A stretch of DNA of 64,000 nucleotides, from positions 62,001-126,000 of the forward strand of contig DATBGZ010000026.1 in NCBI GenBank assembly GCA_036557785.1, read 5' to 3'. This document shows positions 1-8,078 of the stretch, one piece after another. Position 1 is the stretch's first letter, and the number at the start of each line of letters is the position of its first letter. The stretch is from DATBGZ01 sp036557785 (lineage in GTDB: Bacteria > Actinomycetota > Actinomycetes > Mycobacteriales > Micromonosporaceae). The notes beneath the pieces are model-generated. The model had not been told where the DNA came from and searched no databases. It saw nothing but the letters and a program-made list of their open reading frames with translations. The translations under genes were made by a program, and so were the position numbers.

Positions 1-132
1 ACGTATCCGGATCTGGGGGACGCGGCCCAGCACCTCTCCTCCCGATCCGTGGTCGTGCACGCGACCGCCAATGGCTACGTGGTGTTCGTCGCCAACGGGC
101 GTGACGGCCTGCTCTTCCGCGACGAAGGCTGA
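1..132 (+). CDS. C-terminal end of an unknown protein (partial)
   Basis: The window opens inside this reading frame. Frame 1 is open from base 1 to the TGA at 130-132 and encodes 43 residues ending in NGRDGLLFRDEG. The codon choice, with mostly G or C in third positions, is that of a real gene. No motif is recognisable in so short a tail. The hydrophobic stretch VVVHATANGYVVFVANG looks like alternating beta strands of a globular or secreted domain. Function is unknown. Confidence 0.6.
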   Translation, partial: TYPDLGDAAQHLSSRSVVVHATANGYVVFVANGRDGLLFRDEG

Positions 133-417
133 TCTCCCTCGGCGTAGGCATCTACACATCGCTCTGGCTCGTCCGTGGCGCCCGGCCGCCGCGTGCCATG
201 CCCTTGGCGTCCGGCTTGAACGACGAGATCGTCGAGCGGCAGGGAGAAGTCGGTCCGGACGTTGCAGGAACCCGTCCAACTCACGGGCTCTCGGCACTGT
301 CCGAGGCCCGAGACCAAACACGTGCTGGCCACCTGATGCCGCTTCGGGCCTGAATCGGTGGCGAGGACAGTCGTGGTTCGGCGGAGCATCGTGGCGCCGT
401 AGTGTGGAAGTGTAGTT
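133..417. other. Intergenic stretch, no gene seen
   Basis: These 285 bases separate the partial gene from the ATPase gene. Short open frames on both strands lack ribosome binding sites and recognisable protein sequence. I see no tRNA fold or clear terminator. A half-copy of the downstream palindrome (GGAAGTGTAGTTCC) begins at 406 and abuts the palindrome proper, so the last dozen bases belong to the control region of the next gene. Confidence 0.5.
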
Positions 418-437
418 CCTGGAAGTATACTTCCAGG
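418..437. promoter_or_regulatory. Perfect 20 bp palindrome just upstream of the ATPase start
   Basis: CCTGGAAGTATACTTCCAGG reads the same on both strands and ends two bases before the ATG at 440. It is preceded without a gap by an imperfect copy, GGAAGTGTAGTTCC (406-419). The position would overlap the promoter or the 5' end of the transcript, so a repressor operator, possibly bound by the encoded protein or a neighbour, is the simplest reading. No ribosome binding site fits between the palindrome and the ATG. Confidence 0.6.
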
Positions 438-439
438 TC

Positions 440-1909
440 ATGGTAGCGAAGCCTGACTGGATCTTCGATCGGGTGAGCGAGTGGGACGCGCTCGCCGACT
501 TCGCCGCAACTGGCCGGTCGGGACGCCCTGGGGCGACGCTCGGCGTGGTGAGCGGGCGGCGCCGCCAGGGAAAGAGCTTCCTCTTGCAGGCGCTCGCCGA
601 AGCCACGGGTGGGATGTACTTCGCCGCGACCGAGGCGACGGAGGCCGAGTCGCTGCGGCTGTTTGCCGCGGCCGTGGCGCGGCACACGGGGTCGGTTCCT
701 GAGATCCCGTTCCGGGACTGGAACGACGCGATCGCCTATCTTTTCACCGCGTTCCGGGATCGCCGGGAGGTCGCGATCATCGACGAGTTCCCATTCCTTA
801 CCAGGATGTCGCCGGCCCTTCCGTCGATCATCCAGAGAGAGCTCGGTCCGGGCGGTTCGGGCTCGGCGAGTCAGGCGCGAATGATCCTCTGTGGTTCTGC
901 CATGGCAGTGATGGGGAAGATACTGGCCGGGCACGCGCCGCTGCGGGGCCGGGCGGGTCTGGAGCTCGTGATCCAGCCATTCGATTACCGCCAGGCCGCC
1001 CGGTTCTGGGGGATCCAGGATCCGCGCCTCGCGATCCGTCTCCACGCCATCGTCGGCGGCACGCCGGCGTACCGACATGAGTTCACCCGAGGTGAGTCGC
1101 CGGCCAGTCTCGCTGGGTTCGACCAGTGGGTCATCCGCAACGTTCTCGACCGGCGCACGCCGATGTTCCGTGAGGCCCGATATCTGCTCGCCGAGGAGTC
1201 GGACATCCGTGAACCGGGGATCTACCACTCCGTTCTGGCCGCGATCACCCACGGAAGCACGACCAGCAGCGCCATCGCCTCGTTCATTGGACGCAAGGCG
1301 GATCAGATCACACACCCGCTCAACGTCCTCGAGGACGCGGCCCTGATCCGGCGGCAGCGCGACGTCTTCCGAGCCGGGCGGACCCGCTATCGAATCGTCG
1401 AGCCTCTCATCGTCTTCTACGAGGCGATCATGCGTCGACGGTGGCCCGAGCTTGAACTCGGACGGGCCAAACAGGTCTGGGACTCCTCGCGCGCCATCTT
1501 CCAGTCGCAGGTCATGGGCCCCCAGTTCGAGGCGGTCTGCCGCGATTTCGCCGGCAGGTCCGGGCAGGCGCTGTTCGGTGACCACCCGGCCGAGGTCGGT
1601 TCGGGTGTCGTCAACGACGCTAAGGAGCGCACCCAGATCGAGGTCGATGTCGCCGTGTTCGCGCCACAAAAGCCGGGAAAGCCTGCGCGGGTGCTCTCGC
1701 TCGGCGAGGCGAAATGGGGTGAGACCATGGACGGCCGCCACGTGAACCGGTTGGCCCGTGCACGCGACCTCCTCACCGCTGCCGGCTACGACACAAGCCA
1801 GACGGTCTTGGCGTGCTATTCCGCCGCGGGCTTCGCCGACGGCATGACGGACGGCGGTGACGTCCGGCTCGTCGGGCTCGACCAGCTCTACGAGGGCGAC
1901 CTGCCGTAG
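440..1909 (+). CDS. AAA-type ATP-binding protein with C-terminal PD-(D/E)XK nuclease-like domain (DUF234 type)
   Basis: The 489-residue protein has a P-loop SGRRRQGKS at about 38-46 and a Walker B strand VAIIDEFPFL at 111-120, as in the 'archaeal ATPase' STAND-like family. A winged-helix region follows in the middle (around 260-320, AITHGSTTSSAIASFIGRKA). Near the C-terminus the pattern QIEVDVAVF...LGEAKW (about D403, E423, K425) matches the DUF234 restriction-nuclease-like fold. Proteins of this family are common in actinobacteria; some are suspected to act in stress or defence, but their substrates are not established. The ATG at 440 follows a palindrome directly with no Shine-Dalgarno sequence, so translation may be leaderless. 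Family is confident, function is not. Confidence 0.8.
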   Translation: MVAKPDWIFDRVSEWDALADFAATGRSGRPGATLGVVSGRRRQGKSFLLQALAEATGGMYFAATEATEAESLRLFAAAVARHTGSVPEIPFRDWNDAIAYLFTAFRDRREVAIIDEFPFLTRMSPALPSIIQRELGPGGSGSASQARMILCGSAMAVMGKILAGHAPLRGRAGLELVIQPFDYRQAARFWGIQDPRLAIRLHAIVGGTPAYRHEFTRGESPASLAGFDQWVIRNVLDRRTPMFREARYLLAEESDIREPGIYHSVLAAITHGSTTSSAIASFIGRKADQITHPLNVLEDAALIRRQRDVFRAGRTRYRIVEPLIVFYEAIMRRRWPELELGRAKQVWDSSRAIFQSQVMGPQFEAVCRDFAGRSGQALFGDHPAEVGSGVVNDAKERTQIEVDVAVFAPQKPGKPARVLSLGEAKWGETMDGRHVNRLARARDLLTAAGYDTSQTVLACYSAAGFADGMTDGGDVRLVGLDQLYEGDLP

Positions 1910-2029
1910 GAGCCACCGAGCGCGACGTAGCGGGCGTGCACGTCCTGAGTGGACACATCGCCCGTTCTCGATCTGCGAGACCCGCCACACGCTGACGCCA
2001 ATCCGGCCAGCAACCTGCTCGTGGGTCAT
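1888..2029 (-). pseudogene. Frameshifted XRE-family helix-turn-helix regulator remnant
   Basis: On the minus strand from 2029, MTHEQVAGRIGVSVWRVSQIENG is a clear Cro/C1-type helix-turn-helix. The frame is then lost. Removing one base after the Gly of IENG restores DVSTQDVHARYVALGGSYGRS and a stop at 1888-1890, exactly how HigA-like antitoxins of this family continue. I see a one-base insertion relative to relatives. Upstream of 2029 no intact toxin gene is recognisable. The 3' end overlaps the end of the convergent ATPase gene. Could be a sequencing error instead of true decay. Confidence 0.6.
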
Positions 2030-2388
2030 CTCGCGGCGCGGAGCGCCCGTCGCAGTGCAAGGGCCGGTCCCGCATCCACAACGGATCCGGCCCTTGGGTC
2101 TTCCTGATCTGGTGCGTCTGCTGCGATCCACTTCGGCCTCGCCACTCCGATGTGCAGAAGCTCGTCCGGCGGGCACCTGCCTGCGGCGGTACCGGCAGAT
2201 GGCTGAGGGCGTCCGTATCATTCGCTACATCGGCCTCCTGGATCGGAACGAAGACGGCGTGTAGGGGTGCGTATGAGGGCCCCCCGACGATCCCCGCCAG
2301 GATGCGGAGTGCCCGTGCTCGGTGACTTCCGACATGCGCCCGCATCACCCGAGCCGCATCCGTGATGCCCGGGTACCCGGCGCGCTGT

Positions 2389-2961
2389 CTACGCTGCCGC
2401 CCGAAGCATGCAGGCCAGTGGCGGGCAGGCGCCGGCCTGAGCCGTGGCGACCACCTCGAAGCCGTGCCGTTGATAGAACGGGACGGTGCGCGGGTTCGGA
2501 GTCTCCAGATAGGCCGGAACTCGGTCTGCATCGACGATCCGCAAACACTGTGCCAATAGGTCGGCGCCCAGGCCCCGTCCCTGACGAGCAGGGTCGACGC
2601 CCAGCCACGGCAGGTACCAGTGCGGATAGTCCGGGTGTGCCGCAGCCATCTGATCGAGCACCGCGAAGGTATCCGCGTGTCTGTCGGCGGGCACGCTCGC
2701 GGTGAGGACCGCAGCTATCGAGTCCCCGTCGACGGGCGTGCCGGGGGCGAGCCAGAACGCAACCGCCGCGAAGTCGTCGACCTGCCACAGCCGACCGTCG
2801 GCGCCGCCGAAGGCCCGCAGGAATAGGGGAAACTGCGCCAGGTACGTCGATGCGGAGGGGTAGAGCCACCGTTCGCACGGGTCGGCGGCGAACGCGAGCA
2901 TCAGGGTGTCGAAGAAGCGGTCATACTCGGTTTCGGCCACCGGCGAGATCATGGTCGCCAT
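2389..2961 (-). CDS. GNAT-family N-acetyltransferase
   Basis: The 190-residue protein has the GNAT acetyl-CoA-binding motif WYLPWLGVDPARQGRGLG (motif A, Q/RxxGxG/A form) near residues 118-140, followed by YLETPNPRTVPFYQRHGFEVV typical of motif B. It would transfer an acetyl group from acetyl-CoA to an unknown small molecule or amine in the cytosol. The start is uncertain: the frame extends to a GTG at 2982, and I chose the ATG at 2961 because conserved sequence begins just after it. Neighbours give no pathway hint. Confidence 0.75.
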   Translation of the reverse strand: MATMISPVAETEYDRFFDTLMLAFAADPCERWLYPSASTYLAQFPLFLRAFGGADGRLWQVDDFAAVAFWLAPGTPVDGDSIAAVLTASVPADRHADTFAVLDQMAAAHPDYPHWYLPWLGVDPARQGRGLGADLLAQCLRIVDADRVPAYLETPNPRTVPFYQRHGFEVVATAQAGACPPLACMLRAAA

Positions 2962-3131
2962 CGTACGGAGGAGCGCTCGCACTCGGGCATCCCGCGCCCG
3001 ACGGCGTCGTCACTCACCACAAATGACCAGGCGACCTTGAGTTGTTCATCGCGCGGTACGACTGGAGGTGGCCGGCGGAGTAGCCCACGGCGATCGCGAG
3101 GTCGTCGCGGCACTTCGCCGACCGCCGACGC

Positions 3132-3752
3132 TTACGAGATGACGGTGCCGTACGTGTGGTAGATCGCCTTGGCAATCGCGAAACCGTTGCTGGTGCTCAG
3201 GTTCGCGCAGGCGAGGAAGGCGGACTCACTGCGGCACTCGATCGATCCGTTCGAGATCGAGCGGCCGTACGGGAGCACCATCCCCGGCATCGGGAACGGC
3301 TGCTCGCTCAGACAAGCTCCGCGCTTGACACCATCACCGGATGCGTTGACCCAGTTCGGGCCCCAGTCCCCCTCGTTGCAGGTCGGCTTCGGGATCGACG
3401 GCCACGAGTTCGTGCCGATCCAGCACAGGACCCAGGAGTCCGTGAGCGCGAACCCACACGAGATGTTGCCGCTCGGCGTACTGAAGGAGGCGAGGGTGCC
3501 GTAGCTGTCGGTATAGGTCGCCGTACTGACCGCGCTGCCGCCCTGGATGTAGGTGACGAGGTTGGCGGGCGTCGCGGGCAGGCTCGGGCCGGGCGACGCG
3601 GTGGCGATCGTCCCGACGCCCGACGGTTCGCTCGCAGGCGCCGTGCTGCCCGACGGCGACTGGCCGCCAGAGGGTGACGGAGCCGCCGGCCCGGCGCACC
3701 CGGCCACCGCCAATGCCGCAGTCAGCAGAAGTACGCCCGCCCTCGCTCGCAT
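3132..3752 (-). CDS. Secreted lipoprotein, function unknown
   Basis: The N-terminus MRARAGVLLLTAALAVAGC is a lipoprotein signal peptide with lipobox AVAGC and the acylated Cys near residue 19. A Ser/Pro/Gly-rich linker follows to about residue 60. The mature domain carries six or more cysteines (ISCGF, WVLCWIG, TCNEG, GACL, IECR, ACAN), suggesting a disulfide-bonded extracytoplasmic fold. A good ribosome binding site (GAGAGGA) precedes the ATG. The gene stands alone. No enzyme motif is visible. Confidence 0.7.
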   Translation of the reverse strand: MRARAGVLLLTAALAVAGCAGPAAPSPSGGQSPSGSTAPASEPSGVGTIATASPGPSLPATPANLVTYIQGGSAVSTATYTDSYGTLASFSTPSGNISCGFALTDSWVLCWIGTNSWPSIPKPTCNEGDWGPNWVNASGDGVKRGACLSEQPFPMPGMVLPYGRSISNGSIECRSESAFLACANLSTSNGFAIAKAIYHTYGTVIS

Positions 3753-3880
3753 CGTTGCCGTCCTCTCGATCCGGGTCCCCGGCGTTTAGCCGCCCACGCT
3801 AGAGGACATCTGCAAAGTGGCCGAGCCTGTGGCGCGTTGACGACACCGGCGCCCGACGACCGCCAGGGTCGCCGAGTCAC

Positions 3881-4375
3881 CTAGACCTTCGAATGCGGGC
3901 CGTGAGGTCCCGGTGGGGGCGGCAGGGTGCCGAGATCTGGCGGCTGCTCGGGCCACACCAGCAGCACTTGGCATGGGGCGTGATCGAGGACGAATCGGGA
4001 CGCGTGCCCGAGGCTGCGGGGTCCCAGCCGGGTGTGGTCGCCATCGCGGGCCATGACCAGGACGTCTGCCGTGGCGGCAGCCGCTACCACGACACGCTCC
4101 ACCCGTCCGCGTTGGCCGAGGCGTGTGGCCGGGCGACCCAGCCGGTCTTCGGCAGCGTCGAACAGCCGAATCTGCCCGGCGGTCAGCACCTCCTCAACGC
4201 TGGCATCGATAGCGGGCATGGCCCGACCCAACAGCCCGGCACGGGCTCCGCTCACGGCTTCCATGCTGTCGGGGTCAATGACGTGCAACAACACGACCTG
4301 TCCACCAGGCACGAACCGAGCAGCATCCACACAGGACTCCCACGTTCGCTCGGCTATCCAGACAAGGACCTTCAT
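3881..4375 (-). CDS. Universal stress protein (UspA) domain protein
   Basis: One Usp domain fills the 164 residues: strand 1 KVLVWIAER, VVLLHVID at about 27-34, ADVLVMARDG near 106-115, and the loop GDHTRLGPRSLGHASRFVLDHAPCQVLLV. The usual ATP-binding signature G-2x-G-9x-G-(S/T) is altered (G-D-H-T-R-L-G...G-H-A-S), so nucleotide binding is plausible but not assured. The gene starts 13 bases after the stop of the ArsB-like transporter with AAGGA upstream, so the two form an operon. Usp domains beside transporters often regulate them; that role here is inference. Confidence 0.8.
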   Translation of the reverse strand: MKVLVWIAERTWESCVDAARFVPGGQVVLLHVIDPDSMEAVSGARAGLLGRAMPAIDASVEEVLTAGQIRLFDAAEDRLGRPATRLGQRGRVERVVVAAAATADVLVMARDGDHTRLGPRSLGHASRFVLDHAPCQVLLVWPEQPPDLGTLPPPPGPHGPHSKV

Positions 4376-4388
4376 CCGTCTACCGTCC

Positions 4389-5636
4389 TTACCTCACCCC
4401 CGAGACTTGCAGACCAAGCCAGAGCATCGCTACCCCGACCAGAAGGCCGGGCGCCACCGACAGCACGCCCAGTCGCAGAAATTCCCGTGTGGACGGTGCG
4501 AGGTCGCGGGCGTGCAGGATCTGACGCCACAGCAGTGTTGCCAGCGACCCGACATAGGTCAGGTTGGGCCCGACGTTGGCCCCCACCAACACTGCCAGTA
4601 CGAGGGCAGGGGAGTGCGCGACCAGAGGCACGAGCATCAGCGTGGCGGGCAGGTTGTTGAGCACGTTCGCGAGCACCGCGGCCAGCACAGCGACGCTCAG
4701 CAGGCCCAGCAGATCGCCGTTAGCGGGGACAAGGTGGCCCACAAATGTCCCGATGCCGCCGGAGCGCACCGCAAGCACGACCGTGCCCAGACCGAAGACG
4801 AACGCGCAGAACGGCAGGTTCGCCGCACGCAGCAGCCGGCCCAACTCAGCCCCCGGTTGGCGGCGCAACGGTCCTGCGGCCAGCACGACCGCACCGCTTG
4901 CCGCCACCCAGGCCGGGTGCAGACCGATCCGTTCGGCGAACGCGAACCCGATCAGCATGCCCGCCAACACTCCCACGGCGAACCGGGGTGCGGGCAGGGA
5001 CGGCACCGTCTCCCGATCGTGTCCAGCCGAGGCGAGGTCGTTGGCAAAGAACCGTCGGAAGATCAGATATTCGGTGCCGACCACGGCCAACCACGGCAGA
5101 GCCATGACACCCGCGAACCGCGTAAAGGTGAGTCCGCTCGCCCGGAACGCCAACAGGTTGGTCAGGTTCGACACCGGCAACAACAGCGAAGCGGAGTTGG
5201 CCAGGTGACTACATGCGTACAGGTGCGGCTTCGGTCGTGCCCGCACGGCCGTGGCGGTCTCCAGCACTACCGGCGTCAACAGCACCACGGTGGCGTCCAG
5301 GCTCAACGTCGCGGTCACCACCGAAGCGATCATGAACACGACGGTCAACAATCGCCGAGGCGAGCCGCCGCTCCAGCGCGCCGCCACGGATCCCGCGTAC
5401 CGGAATACACCGGCATCGTCGGCCAGGTGTGCCACCACCAGGACGGCGGCCAAGAATCCCACCGTTGGGCTGAGCACCACGAGTTCCTGGCCCACGGCAT
5501 GCCAGGACACCAGACCCAGCGCGAGCACCGCACCGGCTCCCGGCACCGCCGCAACGGCCTCCGGCAGCCGGTACGGACGCACCGCCGCGAAGACCAACAC
5601 GCCGACGAGTACGACCGCAGACGCCCACGTATTCAC
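4389..5636 (-). CDS. ArsB/SLC13-type (ion transporter superfamily) membrane transporter
   Basis: The 415-residue protein is hydrophobic throughout with about ten to twelve membrane segments. Motifs typical of ArsB and related anion/H+ or Na+ transporters are present: SLDATVVLLTPVV near 112-124, SHLANSASLLLPVSNLTNLL, and in the second half NNLPATLMLVPLV followed by GANVGPNLTYVGSLATLLW. It may export arsenite or carry another anion. No ArsR or arsenate reductase lies nearby, so the substrate is open. The GTG at 5636 is the chosen start. It is the first gene of a pair with the stress protein. Confidence 0.8.
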   Translation of the reverse strand: MNTWASAVVLVGVLVFAAVRPYRLPEAVAAVPGAGAVLALGLVSWHAVGQELVVLSPTVGFLAAVLVVAHLADDAGVFRYAGSVAARWSGGSPRRLLTVVFMIASVVTATLSLDATVVLLTPVVLETATAVRARPKPHLYACSHLANSASLLLPVSNLTNLLAFRASGLTFTRFAGVMALPWLAVVGTEYLIFRRFFANDLASAGHDRETVPSLPAPRFAVGVLAGMLIGFAFAERIGLHPAWVAASGAVVLAAGPLRRQPGAELGRLLRAANLPFCAFVFGLGTVVLAVRSGGIGTFVGHLVPANGDLLGLLSVAVLAAVLANVLNNLPATLMLVPLVAHSPALVLAVLVGANVGPNLTYVGSLATLLWRQILHARDLAPSTREFLRLGVLSVAPGLLVGVAMLWLGLQVSGVR

Positions 5637-5768
5637 CGCGCGGAACTCGACGTACCACGACGACGGCCGCGACCCATGCAGGGCAAGCTACCGTGCCCGC
5701 CATTGAGCCCGCAGCGACAACGGTGCGCAGCCCGCCCCCCCACAGAGGCGCCGTCGACCTGGTGGTGC

Positions 5769-7229
5769 TCAATCGACCTCGGCAGCCGCGCGGGCCACGG
5801 CGTACTGCGGAGCCCGAGCGCTGCGGCGCAGCCGCCGGACGCGCCCTCGCAGCACGGTCGTCAGCGCGGCGATCACACCGATCGTTGCCAAGAGCGCCGC
5901 GGCGGTGAATGCCTGCCGCATGCCAGGGACGATCTCGCCCGGGTGCCCGTTGGCCACGTACACGGAAGCGATGATCGCCAGGCCGATGGAGCCACCGAGC
6001 TGCTGCATCGTCTGCACCAGGCCGGATGCGGCGCCGGCATGCGCCGCGTCGACACCCTCGAGGCCGAGCGCCGTCGAGGCGGTGAAGACCATCGAGGCGA
6101 AGGCGCCGTTGATCACGAAGGGCACCAGCATCGCGCCCGCGTAGCTGGCGTTGGCGCCGAGCTGGCTGAGCCATACGAAGCTCAGCGTCATGCCGATCCC
6201 GCCGACCAGGAGCATCGCGGGCATGCCGATGCGCGCCGCAATGCGCGGGGAGATCCGTGACATCCCGAAGATCGACAGGCTCAGCGGCAGGAAAGCGAAG
6301 CCGGAGGCGAGCGGGCCGAAGTGGAGCACGCCCTGCAGGTAGAGCACGGTCAGGTAGAAGGTCGAGAACTGCGCGCCGACCAGCCCGACGATCGCGACGA
6401 ACGACATCACCCGCCGTGGGCTGCGGAACAGCTCCAGACGCAGCAATGGGTGTGCGACCCGGCGCTCGACAAGGACCAGGGCGGCCAACAGGGCGATGCC
6501 CAGCACGATGCCGCCGACCGTGCGCGCCGAGGTCCAGCCGTGTTGGGAAGCCCCGATGAGCGACCACACGATAGCCACGGCTCCGCCGGTGGCGGTGACC
6601 GCACCGGCCACGTCGAAGCGACCGGGACGGCGGGACGTCTCCGGGACGTAACGGCGGACCAGCGAGAGCACGGCGAGGCCGATGGGCACGTTGATAAAGA
6701 GCGTCCAGCGCCACGAGCCGAGGTCGGTGAGCAGGCCACCGAGGATCAGCCCGATGGAGGCGCCCGACGACGAAACCGCCGCGAAGAGGGCTATGGCGCG
6801 AGCTCGGGCCGTACCGTCGCGGGCGCTCGTGGTGACCAGCGCGAGCACTTGCGGAGCAGCCAGCGCAGCGCCCAGGCCCTGCATGGCGCGAGCGAGGACA
6901 AGCAGCTCGGCGTTGGGCGCGAGCCCGCCGGCCAGCGAGAAGAGCGTGAAGGCAACGAGCCCGGCGACGAGTGTGCGCCGCCGGCCGAAGACGTCGCCGA
7001 TGCGGCCACCGAGCAGCAGCAGGCCACCGAAGGCGAGCGTGTAGCCGTTGAGCACCCAGGTCAGGGCGGCTGGGGCGAAGTCGAGGTCCGCGGCGATGCG
7101 TGGCAGCGCGACGTTCACCACAGCGGCGTCCAGCACGACCATCAGCTGAGCCACGAGGACCAGAGCGACTCCGAAGCGGACGGCTCGCTCCGGCTGGCTG
7201 ATGGGCGGCGCGGTTGCGGTGGAAGACAT
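5769..7229 (-). CDS. MFS drug-efflux transporter, DHA2 (14-TMS EmrB/QacA) family
   Basis: The 486-residue protein has the DHA2 architecture: about fourteen membrane helices, motif D1-like LDAAVVNVALPRIAADL at about 35-51, motif A GGRIGDVFGRRRTL, and antiporter motif C near GASIGLILGGLLTD. It would export cationic or lipophilic compounds in exchange for protons. GGAG precedes the ATG by eight bases. It is divergent from a TetR regulator across three palindromic sites, the classic layout of an inducible efflux pump repressed by its neighbour. Confidence 0.88.
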   Translation of the reverse strand: MSSTATAPPISQPERAVRFGVALVLVAQLMVVLDAAVVNVALPRIAADLDFAPAALTWVLNGYTLAFGGLLLLGGRIGDVFGRRRTLVAGLVAFTLFSLAGGLAPNAELLVLARAMQGLGAALAAPQVLALVTTSARDGTARARAIALFAAVSSSGASIGLILGGLLTDLGSWRWTLFINVPIGLAVLSLVRRYVPETSRRPGRFDVAGAVTATGGAVAIVWSLIGASQHGWTSARTVGGIVLGIALLAALVLVERRVAHPLLRLELFRSPRRVMSFVAIVGLVGAQFSTFYLTVLYLQGVLHFGPLASGFAFLPLSLSIFGMSRISPRIAARIGMPAMLLVGGIGMTLSFVWLSQLGANASYAGAMLVPFVINGAFASMVFTASTALGLEGVDAAHAGAASGLVQTMQQLGGSIGLAIIASVYVANGHPGEIVPGMRQAFTAAALLATIGVIAALTTVLRGRVRRLRRSARAPQYAVARAAAEVD

Positions 7230-7274
7230 ATGAGGGAGCTCCTGTTCTGACCCGGTGGGGTCGACGTACAGTTA

Positions 7275-7352
7275 CGGAGGAAACCTCCGCTTGAGAGAGC
7301 AGTAACGGAGATGCTCTCCGGTTGAGGGAGACATTACCGGAGACTGTCTCCG
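7275..7352. promoter_or_regulatory. Three evenly spaced 15 bp palindromic operators between MFS and TetR genes
   Basis: Three inverted repeats of one consensus lie in the divergent promoter region: CGGAGGAAACCTCCG (7275-7289), CGGAGATGCTCTCCG (7306-7320) and CGGAGACTGTCTCCG (7338-7352). Each is preceded by TTA or TAA and the first and third are followed by CTTG. Their starts are 31 and 32 bp apart, three helical turns, so dimers would bind on one face of the DNA. They are the probable sites of the adjacent TetR protein. Confidence 0.8.
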
Positions 7353-7444
7353 CTTGCCAGCCGATTTTCGAGGAAGTTCGAGCACGCTGGGCTGCGGCTA
7401 CCGCGAGGCGCCACGTGGCAGGTCGGACCGGAGGGAGGACGACG

Positions 7445-7996
7445 ATGCGAGCCGACGCGCAGCGCAACCGTGATCGGATCGTCGAGGTCGCTCGCCAGGT
7501 CTTCAAGGAGCGCGGCCTCGATGCGCCGCTCGACGAGATCGCCCGCCGCGCCGGCGTGGGTGCCGGCACGCTCTACCGGCATTTCCCGACGCGCGAGGCG
7601 CTTCACGACGCGGTCATGCAGGCATGGGTCGAGCAGGTCCAGGAGCACGTCGACAAGGCGCTCGCCACAGAGGGCGGGCCACGCGCACAGTTGCTCGCCT
7701 GGTTCGCCGAGTACGTCGAGCTGCTGACCCGTCACAAGGGCTCCGCGTCGGCGATCACCACCGCCCTCGGGGTGCCCGACTCGCCGATCCGGTCGAAGTG
7801 CCAGATCTACGCCCAAGCGAACGAGAAGGTTCTGGACGCGCTGCGCGCCGACGACGCGCTACGCAGCGACGTCGACAACCTCAGCGTCTGCCGGCTCGTC
7901 GGCGGCGTCGCCACCATGGCCGACCAGGCCTCGCTCGACGCGCACGCGGTGCGCCCGATGCTCGAGGTTGTCGCCGACGGGCTCCTCCAGGAGTAA
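7445..7996 (+). CDS. TetR-family transcriptional repressor of the MFS efflux gene
   Basis: The 183-residue protein begins with a TetR helix-turn-helix: RNRDRIVEVARQVFKERGL, then LDEIARRAGVGAGTLYRHFPTREALHDAVM (about residues 7-57). The C-terminal ligand domain ends RPMLEVVADGLLQE. The ATG at 7445 was chosen over the earlier open frame because GGAGGGAGGACG sits just upstream and the earlier frame runs through the operators. It likely represses itself and the divergent MFS gene. Two sulfur-relay-like genes follow on the same strand and may be co-transcribed. Confidence 0.9.
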   Translation: MRADAQRNRDRIVEVARQVFKERGLDAPLDEIARRAGVGAGTLYRHFPTREALHDAVMQAWVEQVQEHVDKALATEGGPRAQLLAWFAEYVELLTRHKGSASAITTALGVPDSPIRSKCQIYAQANEKVLDALRADDALRSDVDNLSVCRLVGGVATMADQASLDAHAVRPMLEVVADGLLQE

Positions 7997-8078
7997 GGCT
8001 GGCCGATCAAACGCGGGGCAGGCATACGGTATTTCTCCGGTACCGCGGGGCCATGGGCTGCACGTACCGTCCTCGCTC

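Noticed and set aside
281..2221. 646-residue minus-strand frame containing the XRE helix-turn-helix
   Set aside because: Only the short MTHEQ...IENG part is real protein sequence; the rest is antisense to the ATPase gene after the frameshift.
4032..6260. 742-residue open frame on the plus strand
   Set aside because: It runs antisense through the stress protein, ArsB-like and MFS genes, has extreme Gln/His/Arg composition and no recognised motif.
5209..7569. 786-residue minus-strand frame overlapping the MFS gene
   Set aside because: It is out of frame with the MFS protein, whose membrane helices and motifs are clear, and shows only Arg/Ala/Gly-rich sequence.
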